Source: JACDAV01 sp964626755
Lineage (GTDB): Bacteria > Chloroflexota > Limnocylindria > Limnocylindrales > CSP1-4
Reading direction: 5' to 3'
NCBI GenBank assembly: GCA_964626755.1
Contig: CAZVGO010000049.1
Span: forward strand, 57,955-121,954
DNA length: 64,000 nucleotides
Under the pieces are notes generated by a model. The model did not search any database. It saw nothing but the letters and a program-made list of their open reading frames with translations, and was not told where the DNA came from. Of the stretch, positions 42,224-50,690 are shown in pieces. The translations under genes were made by a program, and so were the position numbers. The first letter of the stretch is position 1. Every line of letters starts with the position of its first letter.

Positions 42224-42694
42224 ATGGTGACCTGGGCTGAGTTCGAAGCCGCCGCTCCCGAGCTGGCAGCGGAGGGACGGCGACTGCTGTACCGCGAGGG
42301 CCAGGGCCAGGCGATGCTCGCGACCGTGCGCGGCAGCGATGAGGCGCCCCGGATGAATCCGATCACGGCGGGGATCGTCGACGGTCGGTTGCACGCCTTC
42401 ATCCTTCACTCGCCGAAGCTCGTGGACCTGGAGCGGGACGGGCGTTACGCGCTCCACTCCCACCACGACCCCGCCGCACCGAGCGAGTTCGCGCTGCGCG
42501 GCCGTGCCCGCCTCGTCGCCGACGAGGCGATCCGGTCGGCGGTCGCGGCCGACTGGCCGTTCGAGGTCGACGACACGTACCGGCTCTTTGAGTTCTCGAT
42601 CGACTCTGCCCCGGTTGGCGCGCGATCGACGGCCGACGACTGGCCGCCGCGGTACACCTCGTGGAGGAGCCCAGCCGCAAGCAATCGGCGATGA
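42224..42694 (+). CDS. Pyridoxamine-5'-phosphate-oxidase-like flavin-barrel protein
   Basis: 156 aa, cytosolic. Split-barrel FMN/F420-binding fold: GQAMLATVRGSDEAPRMNPI, then TAGIVDGRLHAFILHSPKLV and DLERDGRYALHSHHDPAAPS, which form the phosphate/flavin-binding strand region. It lacks the full PdxH C-terminal motif, so it is a general flavin- or F420-type reductase rather than PdxH. ATG 42224 follows GGAGGACC. It stands alone. Confidence 0.82.
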   Translation: MVTWAEFEAAAPELAAEGRRLLYREGQGQAMLATVRGSDEAPRMNPITAGIVDGRLHAFILHSPKLVDLERDGRYALHSHHDPAAPSEFALRGRARLVADEAIRSAVAADWPFEVDDTYRLFEFSIDSAPVGARSTADDWPPRYTSWRSPAASNRR

Positions 42695-42827
42695 GTTTTC
42701 GGGCGCCGCAGGGTCAGTAGCGGACGCGGTGCGCGGCCGAGTGATCACGCCGGACGATCCTGAGAACGACGATGCCCGGACCGTCGTCTCCGGGAAGTAC
42801 GACCGCCTGCCGGCCGCCATCGGAGCC

Positions 42828-43409
42828 TCAGGGCGCCGGCGCTGGCGGCGTGTAGATCACCCGGATCGTCTTCTTCGTCGACTGGTCGTCACCGATCCGG
42901 AACGTCAGACGGTTCTCGCCGTCGTTGAGCCCAACCTTGATCGCCCAATGGCCCGTGCCGTCGACCGTCGTGTGCTGGTCCGGGCCGAAGCTGATGTCCT
43001 GGGTGATCGTCAGGCCCGGCGGCGCCAGCCCGATGACCGTGACCTCCTTCGTCCCGACGGCCTGGCCGTCGGTGGGACTCGTGATCGTCAGCTCGGTGAT
43101 CAGTGCCGGGACGGCCGGTGTCGAGCCCGGCGGCACCACGTTGCTCTGACCGGGCGTGCCACCGCCATCCTGCGGGGCAGCGGCCGGCCGGGTGAACCAC
43201 AGCGCGCCGATCGCGCCGATTGCGACGAGCACCGCCGCCACGACGAGGCGAGCCTTGATCGACCCGCGGCCTGCCGGTCGCGGTTCATCGTCGGGCCTGT
43301 CGCCACCGGCGCTGTCGCCGACCTTGAGCCCGCAGCTGGCGCAGAAGCGCATCTCCGGCTGGAGGGCACTTCCACAGCGGGGGCAGAAGCGATGTCCGGC
43401 TTCAGTCAT
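42828..43409 (-). CDS. Zinc-ribbon, single-pass membrane protein with C-terminal beta domain
   Basis: 193 aa. Two CxxC pairs at the N-terminus (FCPRCGSALQ, FCASCGLKVG) form a zinc ribbon; one membrane helix follows at about 52-72 (ARLVVAAVLVAIGAIGALWF); the exterior part has an Ig/Big-like beta domain (ITSPTDGQAVGTKEVTVIGL; GTGHWAIKVGLNDGENRLTF). The cytosolic zinc ribbon and outer beta domain resemble membrane sensor or cell-surface scaffold proteins. No partner gene is adjacent. Function unknown. Confidence 0.8.
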   Translation of the reverse strand: MTEAGHRFCPRCGSALQPEMRFCASCGLKVGDSAGGDRPDDEPRPAGRGSIKARLVVAAVLVAIGAIGALWFTRPAAAPQDGGGTPGQSNVVPPGSTPAVPALITELTITSPTDGQAVGTKEVTVIGLAPPGLTITQDISFGPDQHTTVDGTGHWAIKVGLNDGENRLTFRIGDDQSTKKTIRVIYTPPAPAP

Positions 43410-43602
43410 CAGCCACTCCCAGAGCGAGTTGGCCCATGCTAGCGTCCCCGACCCCCGCCCGACACACCCGGTGCGCCGACGACATTGCGACGCGCTCGCA
43501 ACCTCGGGGGACAGGACGCAAGGCTCGCGTCCCCCCGCGAACGATCAACGACGGCGGAAGCGGACGCGAGACCTTTCACCGATGCGCCCGGAGGAGGAAC
43601 CA

Positions 43603-43790
43603 ATGGACGCGACCAAGCTGCTCAAGGCCGACCACGACAAGGTGAAGAAGCTCCTGACCGAGCTCGAGGACCTCGGGGCACGGATGGAGAAGCGGAAGCT
43701 GACTGCCGGCTGCGAGCTAGGGGTCCCAGTCGCAAGCTGGCGTCGCGGATCGATCGTCCGGTTCCGGATGCTGACGGCGCGACATGAGAG
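43603..43790 (+). pseudogene. Truncated hemerythrin (HHE) gene remnant
   Basis: ATG 43603 follows a perfect GAGGAGGAACC. The first 23 residues, MDATKLLKADHDKVKKLLTE plus LED, match the start of bacterial hemerythrin-like proteins, with the first His of the iron site. After about residue 30 the sequence no longer resembles the family, and the open frame runs on into antisense of the KimA-like gene. None of the later His/Glu ligands are found in any frame before 43807. I read it as a 3'-deleted gene; the end given is approximate. Confidence 0.55.
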
Positions 43791-43806
43791 CGACCCGAGA
43801 CGGTCG

Positions 43807-45876
43807 TCAGTCCTCGGACGGCGTTGGCGCGGCCGGCGGTTCAGTCCGAACCGGCGGCGGGAGCGGATCGAGGTCGTCGCGCCGGTACGGCACGTCGACG
43901 ATGACGGTATGAGGCCGTCCCAGAAGCGCCGCCTTGAGGCGCTTGGCCGACTGGTTGTAGAGCAGGCGCTCCCACCACGAGCGGGCGACGTACTCGGGGA
44001 TGACCACGAACGTGATTGGTGCCTCGCGGTCGGGTGACCACGCCATATCGAGGACATCAAGGTAGGCGATGAGCGGACCCACCAGGGCGCGGTACGGTGA
44101 CTCGACGATCACCAGCGGGACGTCGGGCAGCTGCCGCTCCCAGCGCTCGCGGACAGCGGCAGCCTCCTCGGGCTCGTCGGAGACGAGCACGGCAATCACG
44201 TCCTCGGAGATCGAGCGGGCCACGTTGACGGCCTGGACAACCGCCCGGTTGATGCCCGGCACCGGAACGATCGCACGCTCCTCGCGGTGCGGCGGCCGGA
44301 TGACGACGTCGGGCCGGACGGCGAGCTTCTCCGCCGATGCCCGGTACTGGCGCTGGATGAAGACCATGACCAGGACGAGCGCGGGGATAACCACCGCAAC
44401 CAGGAGAGATGTGGGCGCCTTGGCGATCGTCACAACGATCGCCACGAAGCCGGTCAGCAAGCAACCGAATCCGTTGAGGACGAGCTTCCATCGCCAGCCC
44501 TGCGTTCGTTCGCGGAGCCAGTGGCGAACCATCCCGCCCTGGCTGACGGTGAACGAGACGAACACCCCCACGGAATACAGCGGGATGAGGGCCGTAGTGT
44601 TGCCCTCAAAGACGACGAGCAGCACCACCGCGACAAGACTCAGCATCACGATGCCCGAGGTGAACGCCAGCCGGTCGCCGCGGAAGCTGAACTGGCGGGG
44701 CATGTAGCCGTCGCGGGCGAGGATGGCAGCCAGGCGAGGGAACGCGTTGTAGCTCGTGTTCGCAGCGAGGAAGAGGATCAGCGCGGTGAACGCCTGGAAG
44801 AGATAGAAGCCGACCGAGCCGGCGCCGAAGGCAAGCGCTGCGACCTGGCTGATGACGGTTTTCGGCGCTGGTTCATCGATCGCGACGATGCCGAAGTTGT
44901 AGGCCACGAACGTGATGCCGAGGAAAAGGACCGCAAGGAGGACCGCGACGATGGTCAGCGTTGTCGCCGCGTTCTTTGCCTCGGGCGGCTTGAACGCCGG
45001 CACGCCGTTGGCGATCGCCTCGGTTCCCGTCAGGGCGACGGATCCGGACGCAAATGCCCTGATGATGAGGAGCACGCTGAGCGCCTCGAGGGGGTCGGGG
45101 GCGCCCGGGAGCGGGTCGGGCGGCGGTGCACCCTCGCCGTTCACGACGATCCGGAACAGCCCGATCGCGATCATCAGCAGCGCCGATCCGACGAACAGGT
45201 ACGTCGGGATGGCGAAGATGTTGCCGGACTCGCGGATGCCGCGGAGGTTGCCGACCGTGATCAGGAGGATCGCCGCGACGCCGATGGCGATCCTGCCGCC
45301 CGCTGCCTCGGGAACCGCCGAGATGATCTGCTCGACCGCGGAAGCGGTCGAGACCGCCACCGTCATGACGTAGTCGACGAGCAGGGCACCGGCCGCGATG
45401 AGCGAGGCAATCGCGGGCAGGTTCGCTCGCGCGACGGCGTACGCGCCGCCACCGGACGGGTATGCGTAGCCGATCTGCCGGTAGCTCGTCGAGACGATGA
45501 ACAGGAGGAGGGCGATCGCCGCGGCGATTGGCAGGCTGAGGAAGAGGAACCCGGCGCCGGCCAGCACGAGGACGCGGAGGATCTCCTCGGTGGCGTACGC
45601 AGACGAGCTGATCGGATCCGAGCTGAAGATCGCGAGCGCCTTCTTCTTCGGAAGCCGCTCCTCGATCTCCTCGTGGATCGAGAGGGGACGTCCGAAGAGG
45701 ACCGCGCGGGCCCGCGCGAGTGCGCGGCCAAGCCGCGTCCTCGGCTTGCTTGCGGCCTCGCGCGCGACGAGCTGGCCCGGGCCGGCGTACCGAAACAGCG
45801 CGGCATACGGGCGCTCGACCCGGACCCTGCGGTCCCCGACCTTGCGGCCCTGGAGCGGCCGGCGGCCCCCGATCAC
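43807..45876 (-). CDS. APC-family transporter, KimA-like potassium importer
   Basis: 689 aa, inner membrane. About 12 helices (first near residue 105: LVLAGAGFLFLSLPIAAAIA), with RQIGYAYPSGGGAYAVARAN, the glycine-rich unwound helix segment seen in KUP/KimA-type APC transporters, and SISSSAYATEEILRV-like SDPISSSAYATEE before it. A cytosolic C-terminal domain of about 200 residues (EERAIVPVPGINRAVVQAVN; ITFVVIPEYVARSWWERLLY) matches the KimA type, which imports K+ with protons and is shut by c-di-AMP in Bacillus. GTG 45876 overlaps the 82-residue gene (GTGA). A KdpD/KdpE-like pair lies upstream. Potassium as substrate is inferred. Confidence 0.82.
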   Translation of the reverse strand: MIGGRRPLQGRKVGDRRVRVERPYAALFRYAGPGQLVAREAASKPRTRLGRALARARAVLFGRPLSIHEEIEERLPKKKALAIFSSDPISSSAYATEEILRVLVLAGAGFLFLSLPIAAAIALLLFIVSTSYRQIGYAYPSGGGAYAVARANLPAIASLIAAGALLVDYVMTVAVSTASAVEQIISAVPEAAGGRIAIGVAAILLITVGNLRGIRESGNIFAIPTYLFVGSALLMIAIGLFRIVVNGEGAPPPDPLPGAPDPLEALSVLLIIRAFASGSVALTGTEAIANGVPAFKPPEAKNAATTLTIVAVLLAVLFLGITFVAYNFGIVAIDEPAPKTVISQVAALAFGAGSVGFYLFQAFTALILFLAANTSYNAFPRLAAILARDGYMPRQFSFRGDRLAFTSGIVMLSLVAVVLLVVFEGNTTALIPLYSVGVFVSFTVSQGGMVRHWLRERTQGWRWKLVLNGFGCLLTGFVAIVVTIAKAPTSLLVAVVIPALVLVMVFIQRQYRASAEKLAVRPDVVIRPPHREERAIVPVPGINRAVVQAVNVARSISEDVIAVLVSDEPEEAAAVRERWERQLPDVPLVIVESPYRALVGPLIAYLDVLDMAWSPDREAPITFVVIPEYVARSWWERLLYNQSAKRLKAALLGRPHTVIVDVPYRRDDLDPLPPPVRTEPPAAPTPSED

Positions 45877-46121
45877 GCGTCGATTGGGCCGACGACGATC
45901 GTCGGGGGACCGTTCCTCCGCTCGCGCTGGAGGGTGAAACGGACGCCGGCAGCCTGCGCGAGTGCGAGCGCCTGGGCGGCGATCTTCTCTGACCGCAGGA
46001 GCCCGGTGAGGGTGACCCGCCGGGCCCTGCCGGTGGCGACGAGCTGGATCGCGACAGCAACGTCGGCGAGCTCTCGGTCGAAGTCGGCGATTGGCAGGCG
46101 GATCAGGCGTGATTCATCCAC
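45873..46121 (-). CDS. Small hypothetical protein coupled to the KimA-like gene
   Basis: 82 aa, cytosolic, family not recognised. It is predicted alpha/beta: MDESRLIRLPIADFDRELAD, VAVAIQLVATGRARRVTLTG, LLRSEKIAAQALALAQAAGV and a beta-rich end RNGPPTIVVGPIDA. GTG 46121 is supported by a TACGTT -10 element exactly 6 bases upstream, giving a leaderless mRNA. The next gene (KimA-like) starts on its stop codon, so the two are translated together; a regulator or small subunit of the transporter is possible. Confidence 0.65.
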   Translation of the reverse strand: MDESRLIRLPIADFDRELADVAVAIQLVATGRARRVTLTGLLRSEKIAAQALALAQAAGVRFTLQRERRNGPPTIVVGPIDA

Positions 46122-46127
46122 GCCTCG

Positions 46128-46133
46128 AACGTA
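46128..46133 (-). promoter_or_regulatory. -10 element before the 82-residue gene
   Basis: Minus-strand TACGTT followed by 6 bases and GTG 46121; no Shine-Dalgarno sequence is present. Confidence 0.4.
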
Positions 46134-46177
46134 CGCCGCGGATCCAAGACCGGACGGGCCGACTGGCCTCGGGAGCC

Positions 46178-46197
46178 CTCAGGAATGGCTCAGGAAT
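46178..46197 (-). promoter_or_regulatory. Direct repeat, candidate KdpE-type binding site
   Basis: ATTCCTGAG occurs twice on the minus strand with an 11-base period (46197-46189 and 46186-46178). OmpR/KdpE-type regulators bind such direct repeats. It lies 57-76 bases upstream of the 82-residue gene start, a normal activator position. Confidence 0.5.
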
Positions 46198-46206
46198 TCG
46201 CGGCCG

Positions 46207-46920
46207 TTAGCCGCCCCGGACCCGGTAGCCCACCCCCGGCTCCGTCACGATCAGGTCGCGAAGCGCGCCGTCCGGGTCGGCCGTAGCGAGCTTTCGCCGG
46301 AGCTGGCTCACGAACACATGAACGTAGTGGTCCTCGCCGCTGTACGCCTCGCCCCATACGGCTCGGAGCAGGCGCCCGCGGGTCACGAGACGCCCGGCGT
46401 GGGCGAGAAGGACGCGGAGGATCTCGAATTCGCGGGGCGTAAGCTCGAGCGGACGACCGTCGACCGCAGCCTGGTGGGTAGCGGCGTCCAGCACAAGCGG
46501 GCCCGCAACGAGGCGGCCGGATGGATCCGCAGCTGGACCGGCCGCTCGCCGCAGCGCGGCCCGGAGACGGGCATGGAGCTCGGCGATCCCGAACGGCTTC
46601 GTGACGTAGTCGTCCGCGCCGAGCTCGAGCGCCTCGACCTTCGTCGCCTCCCCGCCGCGGGCCGAGAGCACGAGGATCGGCGTCGTCGCCTCGCGGCGGA
46701 TCCGTCGGATGATCGTGAGGCCGTCGAGGTCCGGCAGGCCGAGGTCGAGCAGAACGACGTCCGGCCGGCGGGCGTCCCACCGGGCGAGCGCGGTCGATCC
46801 GTCAGGCACATCGTCGACGCGGTAGCCGCGGGCCACGAGATCGCGCCGGACGGCAGCGCGCGTCGCGTCGTCATCCTCGACGAGCAGGAGGCTCGGGCCC
46901 GCGTCGGCTCGCACCGTCAT
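46207..46920 (-). CDS. OmpR/KdpE-type response regulator
   Basis: 237 aa. Receiver domain with LLLVEDDDATRAAVRRDLVA, phospho-acceptor D59 in VVLLDLGLPDLDGL and the lysine in YVTKPFGIAEL; DNA-binding winged-helix domain from about 140: LELTPREFEILRVLLAHAGR, VWGEAYSGEDHYVHVFVSQL, GVGYRVRG. The residues YVHVFVSQLRRKL are typical of KdpE. It starts 4 bases after the KdpD-like kinase gene and is followed by the probable K+ transporter genes. Confidence 0.93.
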   Translation of the reverse strand: MTVRADAGPSLLLVEDDDATRAAVRRDLVARGYRVDDVPDGSTALARWDARRPDVVLLDLGLPDLDGLTIIRRIRREATTPILVLSARGGEATKVEALELGADDYVTKPFGIAELHARLRAALRRAAGPAADPSGRLVAGPLVLDAATHQAAVDGRPLELTPREFEILRVLLAHAGRLVTRGRLLRAVWGEAYSGEDHYVHVFVSQLRRKLATADPDGALRDLIVTEPGVGYRVRGG

Positions 46921-46924
46921 CGCA

Positions 46925-48487
46925 TCACCCGACGACTCCCGCCGGGACCGGTGCGATCGGCAGGTCGAGGTCGATCGCGAGGCCGCCCCGCGCGCTCCGC
47001 CGGGCGGTCACCCGCCCGCCCATCGCCTCGGCCAGACCCCGGACGACGGCGAGGCCGATACCCGTCCCGCTTCGCGACGGCCGCCCTGGCTCGACGACCC
47101 GGTAGAACTTGTCGAACAGCCGTACGAGCGCGTCGTCGGGGACGCCGGGTCCGGAGTCTTCGACGGTGAGCCGGACGAACGGCTCGTCGGGCAGCTCCGC
47201 CGCAGCCACCCGGATCTGGGTGCCCGGCGGCGTGTGATGGACGGCGTTGTCGACGATGTTCGCAAGTGCCTCGTCGAGGAGTACCGGATCCGCGCGAACG
47301 GCGGGCGCGGCGGCGAGGTCCAGCTCGATCAGCCCTTCACGTGCCGGCGGCGCGATTCGGGCGACGGCCCGTGTCGCGAAGTCCTCCAGCTCGAGGACCT
47401 CGACGGCCGCGCGGAGCGCTCCGCCTTCGATCCGCCCGAGGTCGAGCAGGTTGGACACCAGGCGGTTGAGCCGTTCCGCCTCGCGGTCGATCGAGACCGC
47501 GCTCGCTCGCGAGTCGGCCGTGCTGAGGGCGACGTCCGGGTCCATCAGCGTCCCCGCCGCCGCCCGGATCGATGCAAGGGGCGTGCGCAGCGCGTGGGAG
47601 ACCGATTCGATCAATGCAGTCTTCAGCGAGTCGCTCCGCCGGGCGACCTCCACCTCGCGGGACTCCGCGGCCAGCCGGTCGTGGGCCAGGGCCTGGCCGA
47701 CCTGGTCGGCGGCGGCCGCGAGCAGTCGCGTCGCGGTCTGGTCCGGCTCACCGGGGCCGCGGCGACGCATCGCCCAGATCGATCCGAGTGTCGCCCCGCC
47801 GGCCTCGATCCGGACGCGGAAGCGGGCATCGCTTCGGCCGGGCCAGGGCCGTGCTGCCGCCTCGTGGACGCGAACCCAGCGAGCGGGAACGTCGCCCGGC
47901 ATCCGGCGGAGAACCGCGTAGCTTCCCCCCGGCGAGGGCGGGCGGCCGTCGCCCGTGTCGGCGGCGACGCGCTCCAGCGCATCGTCCGGACCGAGCGCGA
48001 ACCAAACCCGCTCCAGGCCGGCTTCCTCCCGAACAGAGGCCGCGATCGCGGGCAGCACGGCATCAACCATCTCGCGCGTCGCGAGGGCGCGGCTGACGCG
48101 GAAGAGCGCCCGCGCCTCGCGCTCCCGGGCGATGGCCAGCTCCGTCCTTCCGCGCTGGAGCGCGGCGAGCTGGCCGACCGTCACCCCGACGAACAGCAGC
48201 AGCACGAGCGTCAGCCAGTCGCCGGGATCGGCGACGTTCAGCGTGTGGCGCGGCTCGGTGAACAGGTAGTTATAGACGAGGACCGACGCGACCGACGCGA
48301 GGACCGCGCCCGGCACCCCGGCGCCGACCGCGGCGATGACGACGGCGACGAGGTAGACGCTCGACGCGTTCGGGACGCCGAAGCGGTCCTCGAGCACGGC
48401 CACGGCTACCGTGGCGGCGGCTACCGCAGTCGTCGTGATCACAGCGGCGCGGACGAGGCGGGGGAGCACGGATCGGAGCCTGCACAT
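46925..48487 (-). CDS. KdpD-like sensor histidine kinase (DUF4118), short form
   Basis: 520 aa, inner membrane. Four helices within residues 14-110 (LVRAAVITTTAVAAATVAVA; VYLVAVVIAAVGAGVPGAVL) form a DUF4118 domain; NYLFTEPRHTLNVADPGDWL is the family signature. Then a GAF-like region (about 130-265), H-box with H298 (ESVSHALRTPLASIR), and N/G boxes EALANIVDNAVHHTPPGT, DSGPGVPDDALVRLFDKFYR, GTGIGLAVVRGLAEAMGG. Compared with KdpD of about 900 aa it lacks the N-terminal KdpD and Usp domains. ATG 48487 has a TAGGAT -10 element 7 bases upstream. Confidence 0.9.
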   Translation of the reverse strand: MCRLRSVLPRLVRAAVITTTAVAAATVAVAVLEDRFGVPNASSVYLVAVVIAAVGAGVPGAVLASVASVLVYNYLFTEPRHTLNVADPGDWLTLVLLLFVGVTVGQLAALQRGRTELAIAREREARALFRVSRALATREMVDAVLPAIAASVREEAGLERVWFALGPDDALERVAADTGDGRPPSPGGSYAVLRRMPGDVPARWVRVHEAAARPWPGRSDARFRVRIEAGGATLGSIWAMRRRGPGEPDQTATRLLAAAADQVGQALAHDRLAAESREVEVARRSDSLKTALIESVSHALRTPLASIRAAAGTLMDPDVALSTADSRASAVSIDREAERLNRLVSNLLDLGRIEGGALRAAVEVLELEDFATRAVARIAPPAREGLIELDLAAAPAVRADPVLLDEALANIVDNAVHHTPPGTQIRVAAAELPDEPFVRLTVEDSGPGVPDDALVRLFDKFYRVVEPGRPSRSGTGIGLAVVRGLAEAMGGRVTARRSARGGLAIDLDLPIAPVPAGVVG

Positions 48488-48494
48488 CCGCCTG

Positions 48495-48500
48495 ATCCTA
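48495..48500 (-). promoter_or_regulatory. -10 element before the KdpD-like gene
   Basis: Minus-strand TAGGAT followed by 7 bases and ATG 48487, inside the 26-base gap after the HAD gene. Confidence 0.35.
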
Positions 48501-48513
48501 CGCCGGCACGGGA

Positions 48514-49215
48514 TCAGGCCAGGGCGCGCTCCGCGAACGTCGTCATGTCCGGGACCGAGAGATCGGGCGTCGCCTCGGCCGGCGGCGTCGCCCCGAACCC
48601 CGGCCGGCCGCGCCGTCGATCGATCCAGGCCGTGGCGAGGCCGAGCCGCCTCGCCGGCACGTGGTCGTGGTACAGGCTCTGGGCGACGTGGAGGACGCGC
48701 TCCCGGGGGCGGCCGATGCGCTCGAGCGCACCCTCGAAGTTTCGGGGATCCGGCTTGTACGCCCCGACCTGTTCGGCCGTGACGACCCAGTCGAACTGGA
48801 CCCCCAGCCGCGGGTTCGAGAGCGCGAACAGGTCGTCGTCGCAGTTCGTGATGACGCCGAGCCGGAAGCGCTTCGCGAGCCGGGCGAGTGCGGCCGCGGA
48901 GTCGGAGAATGCCGGCCACTCCCCGACCGATCCACCGAACGCGACGATCTCGGCCGCCGTCGGCTTCACCCCGTGCTCGCCCGAGACGCGACGCAGCCCC
49001 TCGCCGAGCACCTCGCGATAGCGCCGGTACGGCCCCGCCTCGAGTTCTGCCTCGGCCCGCGCATACGCTTCGAGCAACTCGTCGTCCGTGGCCGCGACGC
49101 CGTGCGGGCCGAGGACCCGCCGGAGCCCGGCGAGGATGCCCGCTTCCCAGTCGATGAGCGTCCCGTAGCAGTCGAACGTGAGCACGTCGAAGCGACCGAA
49201 GTCGAGGTCGCTCAC
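48514..49215 (-). CDS. HAD-superfamily hydrolase (2-haloacid dehalogenase-like)
   Basis: 233 aa, cytosolic. HAD motifs: nucleophile in VLTFDCYGTLIDWEAG (D-x-Y), motif II RLGVITNCDDD, motif III lysine YKPDPRNFEGAL, motif IV VAQSLYHDHVPARRLGLATA. The DCYGTL start matches type II haloacid dehalogenases and related sugar phosphatases. GTG 49215 overlaps the kinase stop (GTGA). In an operon with an FGGY kinase and MFS transporter, it is more likely a sugar-phosphate phosphatase than a dehalogenase. Confidence 0.87.
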   Translation of the reverse strand: MSDLDFGRFDVLTFDCYGTLIDWEAGILAGLRRVLGPHGVAATDDELLEAYARAEAELEAGPYRRYREVLGEGLRRVSGEHGVKPTAAEIVAFGGSVGEWPAFSDSAAALARLAKRFRLGVITNCDDDLFALSNPRLGVQFDWVVTAEQVGAYKPDPRNFEGALERIGRPRERVLHVAQSLYHDHVPARRLGLATAWIDRRRGRPGFGATPPAEATPDLSVPDMTTFAERALA

Positions 49216-50690
49216 GGCCGCATCCGGGAGTACAGGTGCTCCTGGCGATCGCGCGCTTCGCGGTATCGGGCGACCCTCTCCGGCTCCGGGACGACCGGCC
49301 GGGCCGGTGGTGGCGGCACCTCCGCCGGGGAACCGATGACCGCGGTCGCGGCCAGCGCCTGGAGCGCCGCTCCGCGGATTGAGGCCTCCCCCTCGCTCGA
49401 GGCCTTGATCGTCCGTCCCACTGCCGCGGCGATGATCTCGACCCACAGGGTCGAGCGCGCCAGCGCCCCGCCTGACGCCACGATCTCCGGCGGTTCGCCG
49501 ACGAGGTCCTGGAGCCGGGCGTCGAGCGCGGCAAATCGAAGCGCGATCGACTCGAGAGCCGCAAGGTACAGCTCCGGCCGCGACGTCCGCAGGGTGAGCC
49601 CCGCGACGACCCCGCGCGCGTCGGCATCGTAGCCGGGGCCCCGCTCGCCGGCGAGATACGGCAGGATCGTGAGGCCGTGAGCGTCGGGCGCGAGGTCGCG
49701 GGCCGCGGACTCGAGGGCGCGGGGCGTGCGGCCGACGAGCGCCGCCACAGCCGCGGCGACCGCGCCGCCCTCGCTCAGCTGGCCGCCAACGAGCGCGCTC
49801 CCGTCGGCCAGGCGGTGCGCGAACAGGCCCGCCGGAACCGGCGGCACCGCGTCCGCGACGATAACCCGGATCGCGCCGGACGTTCCTACCTGGAGGGCCG
49901 CGCCGTGGCCGGCGGTGCAGCCGAGCCCGATGTTGCCGCAGGAAGCGTCCGACCAGGGCACGAACCACGGCACGCCGCTGAGCGCCGGCCAGCGATCGGC
50001 GGCCCAGCCGTCGAGAAGGGCCGACATGCCGGCCGGGGCGATCTCCGGCAGCGCGGACGCCTCGAGGGCGAGCTCGCCGAGCAACCCGACGTGCCACGTC
50101 CCAGTCCGTCGGTCGAGAAGGCCGGTCCCGGAGGCGTGCGAGATGTCCATTGCGCGGCGCCCGGTCAGCTCGGCGAACAGGAGATCCGGAGCGCCGGCGA
50201 AGGTTCGGGCGTGCCCCCCGCTCGACGCCCGGAACCGGAGGATCTTCGCCGGCCAATAGCTGGCGTGGAGCGGGCCGCCGGTCTCCTGCCACACCGCCGC
50301 CTGGTCGAGACGCGCCCGCAGCTCGGCAGCCTGGCGCGCGCTTGTCGTGTCAGCCCAGGTCAGGAGCGGGGTGATGGGCCGGCCGGCCCCGTCGAGGCCG
50401 GCGACCGAGTGGAGAAAGCACGAGATCCCGACCGCGGCGACGTCGGCGAGCGCCGTCCCGGCGCGCTCGACCAGCTCGTCGAGGGTGGCGGTCAGGACCT
50501 CGACGAGTCGATCGACCTCGACCGACGCACCGCCATCGCCATCGAGCGTCATCGGGCACGCGACCTGGGCGAACGAGCCCCGACGCGGCCGGCCCAACCG
50601 ATCGAACAGGCCCGCCCGGATCGACGAGCTCCCGACGTCGATCGCCATGACCAGCGGACCTCGACGCGGTCGCGGGGCTTGAAGCGTCAC
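49212..50690 (-). CDS. FGGY-family carbohydrate kinase
   Basis: 492 aa, cytosolic. LVMAIDVGSSSIRAGLFDRL is the ATP-site start; ADTTSARQAAELRARLDQ, HASYWPAKILRFRA, GTSGAIRVIVADAVPP and ASGGALARSTLWVEIIAAAV are FGGY blocks, closest to gluconokinase-type members. It would phosphorylate a sugar or sugar acid brought in by the adjacent MFS protein. GTG 50690 overlaps the MFS stop (GTGA). The substrate is not predictable with confidence. Confidence 0.87.
   Translation of the reverse strand: MTLQAPRPRRGPLVMAIDVGSSSIRAGLFDRLGRPRRGSFAQVACPMTLDGDGGASVEVDRLVEVLTATLDELVERAGTALADVAAVGISCFLHSVAGLDGAGRPITPLLTWADTTSARQAAELRARLDQAAVWQETGGPLHASYWPAKILRFRASSGGHARTFAGAPDLLFAELTGRRAMDISHASGTGLLDRRTGTWHVGLLGELALEASALPEIAPAGMSALLDGWAADRWPALSGVPWFVPWSDASCGNIGLGCTAGHGAALQVGTSGAIRVIVADAVPPVPAGLFAHRLADGSALVGGQLSEGGAVAAAVAALVGRTPRALESAARDLAPDAHGLTILPYLAGERGPGYDADARGVVAGLTLRTSRPELYLAALESIALRFAALDARLQDLVGEPPEIVASGGALARSTLWVEIIAAAVGRTIKASSEGEASIRGAALQALAATAVIGSPAEVPPPPARPVVPEPERVARYREARDRQEHLYSRMRP

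Noticed and set aside
44287..47169. 960-codon plus-strand frame
   Set aside because: Exactly opposite the KimA-like transporter, small protein and response regulator; composition is dominated by Arg, Asp, Glu and Gly without any motif.
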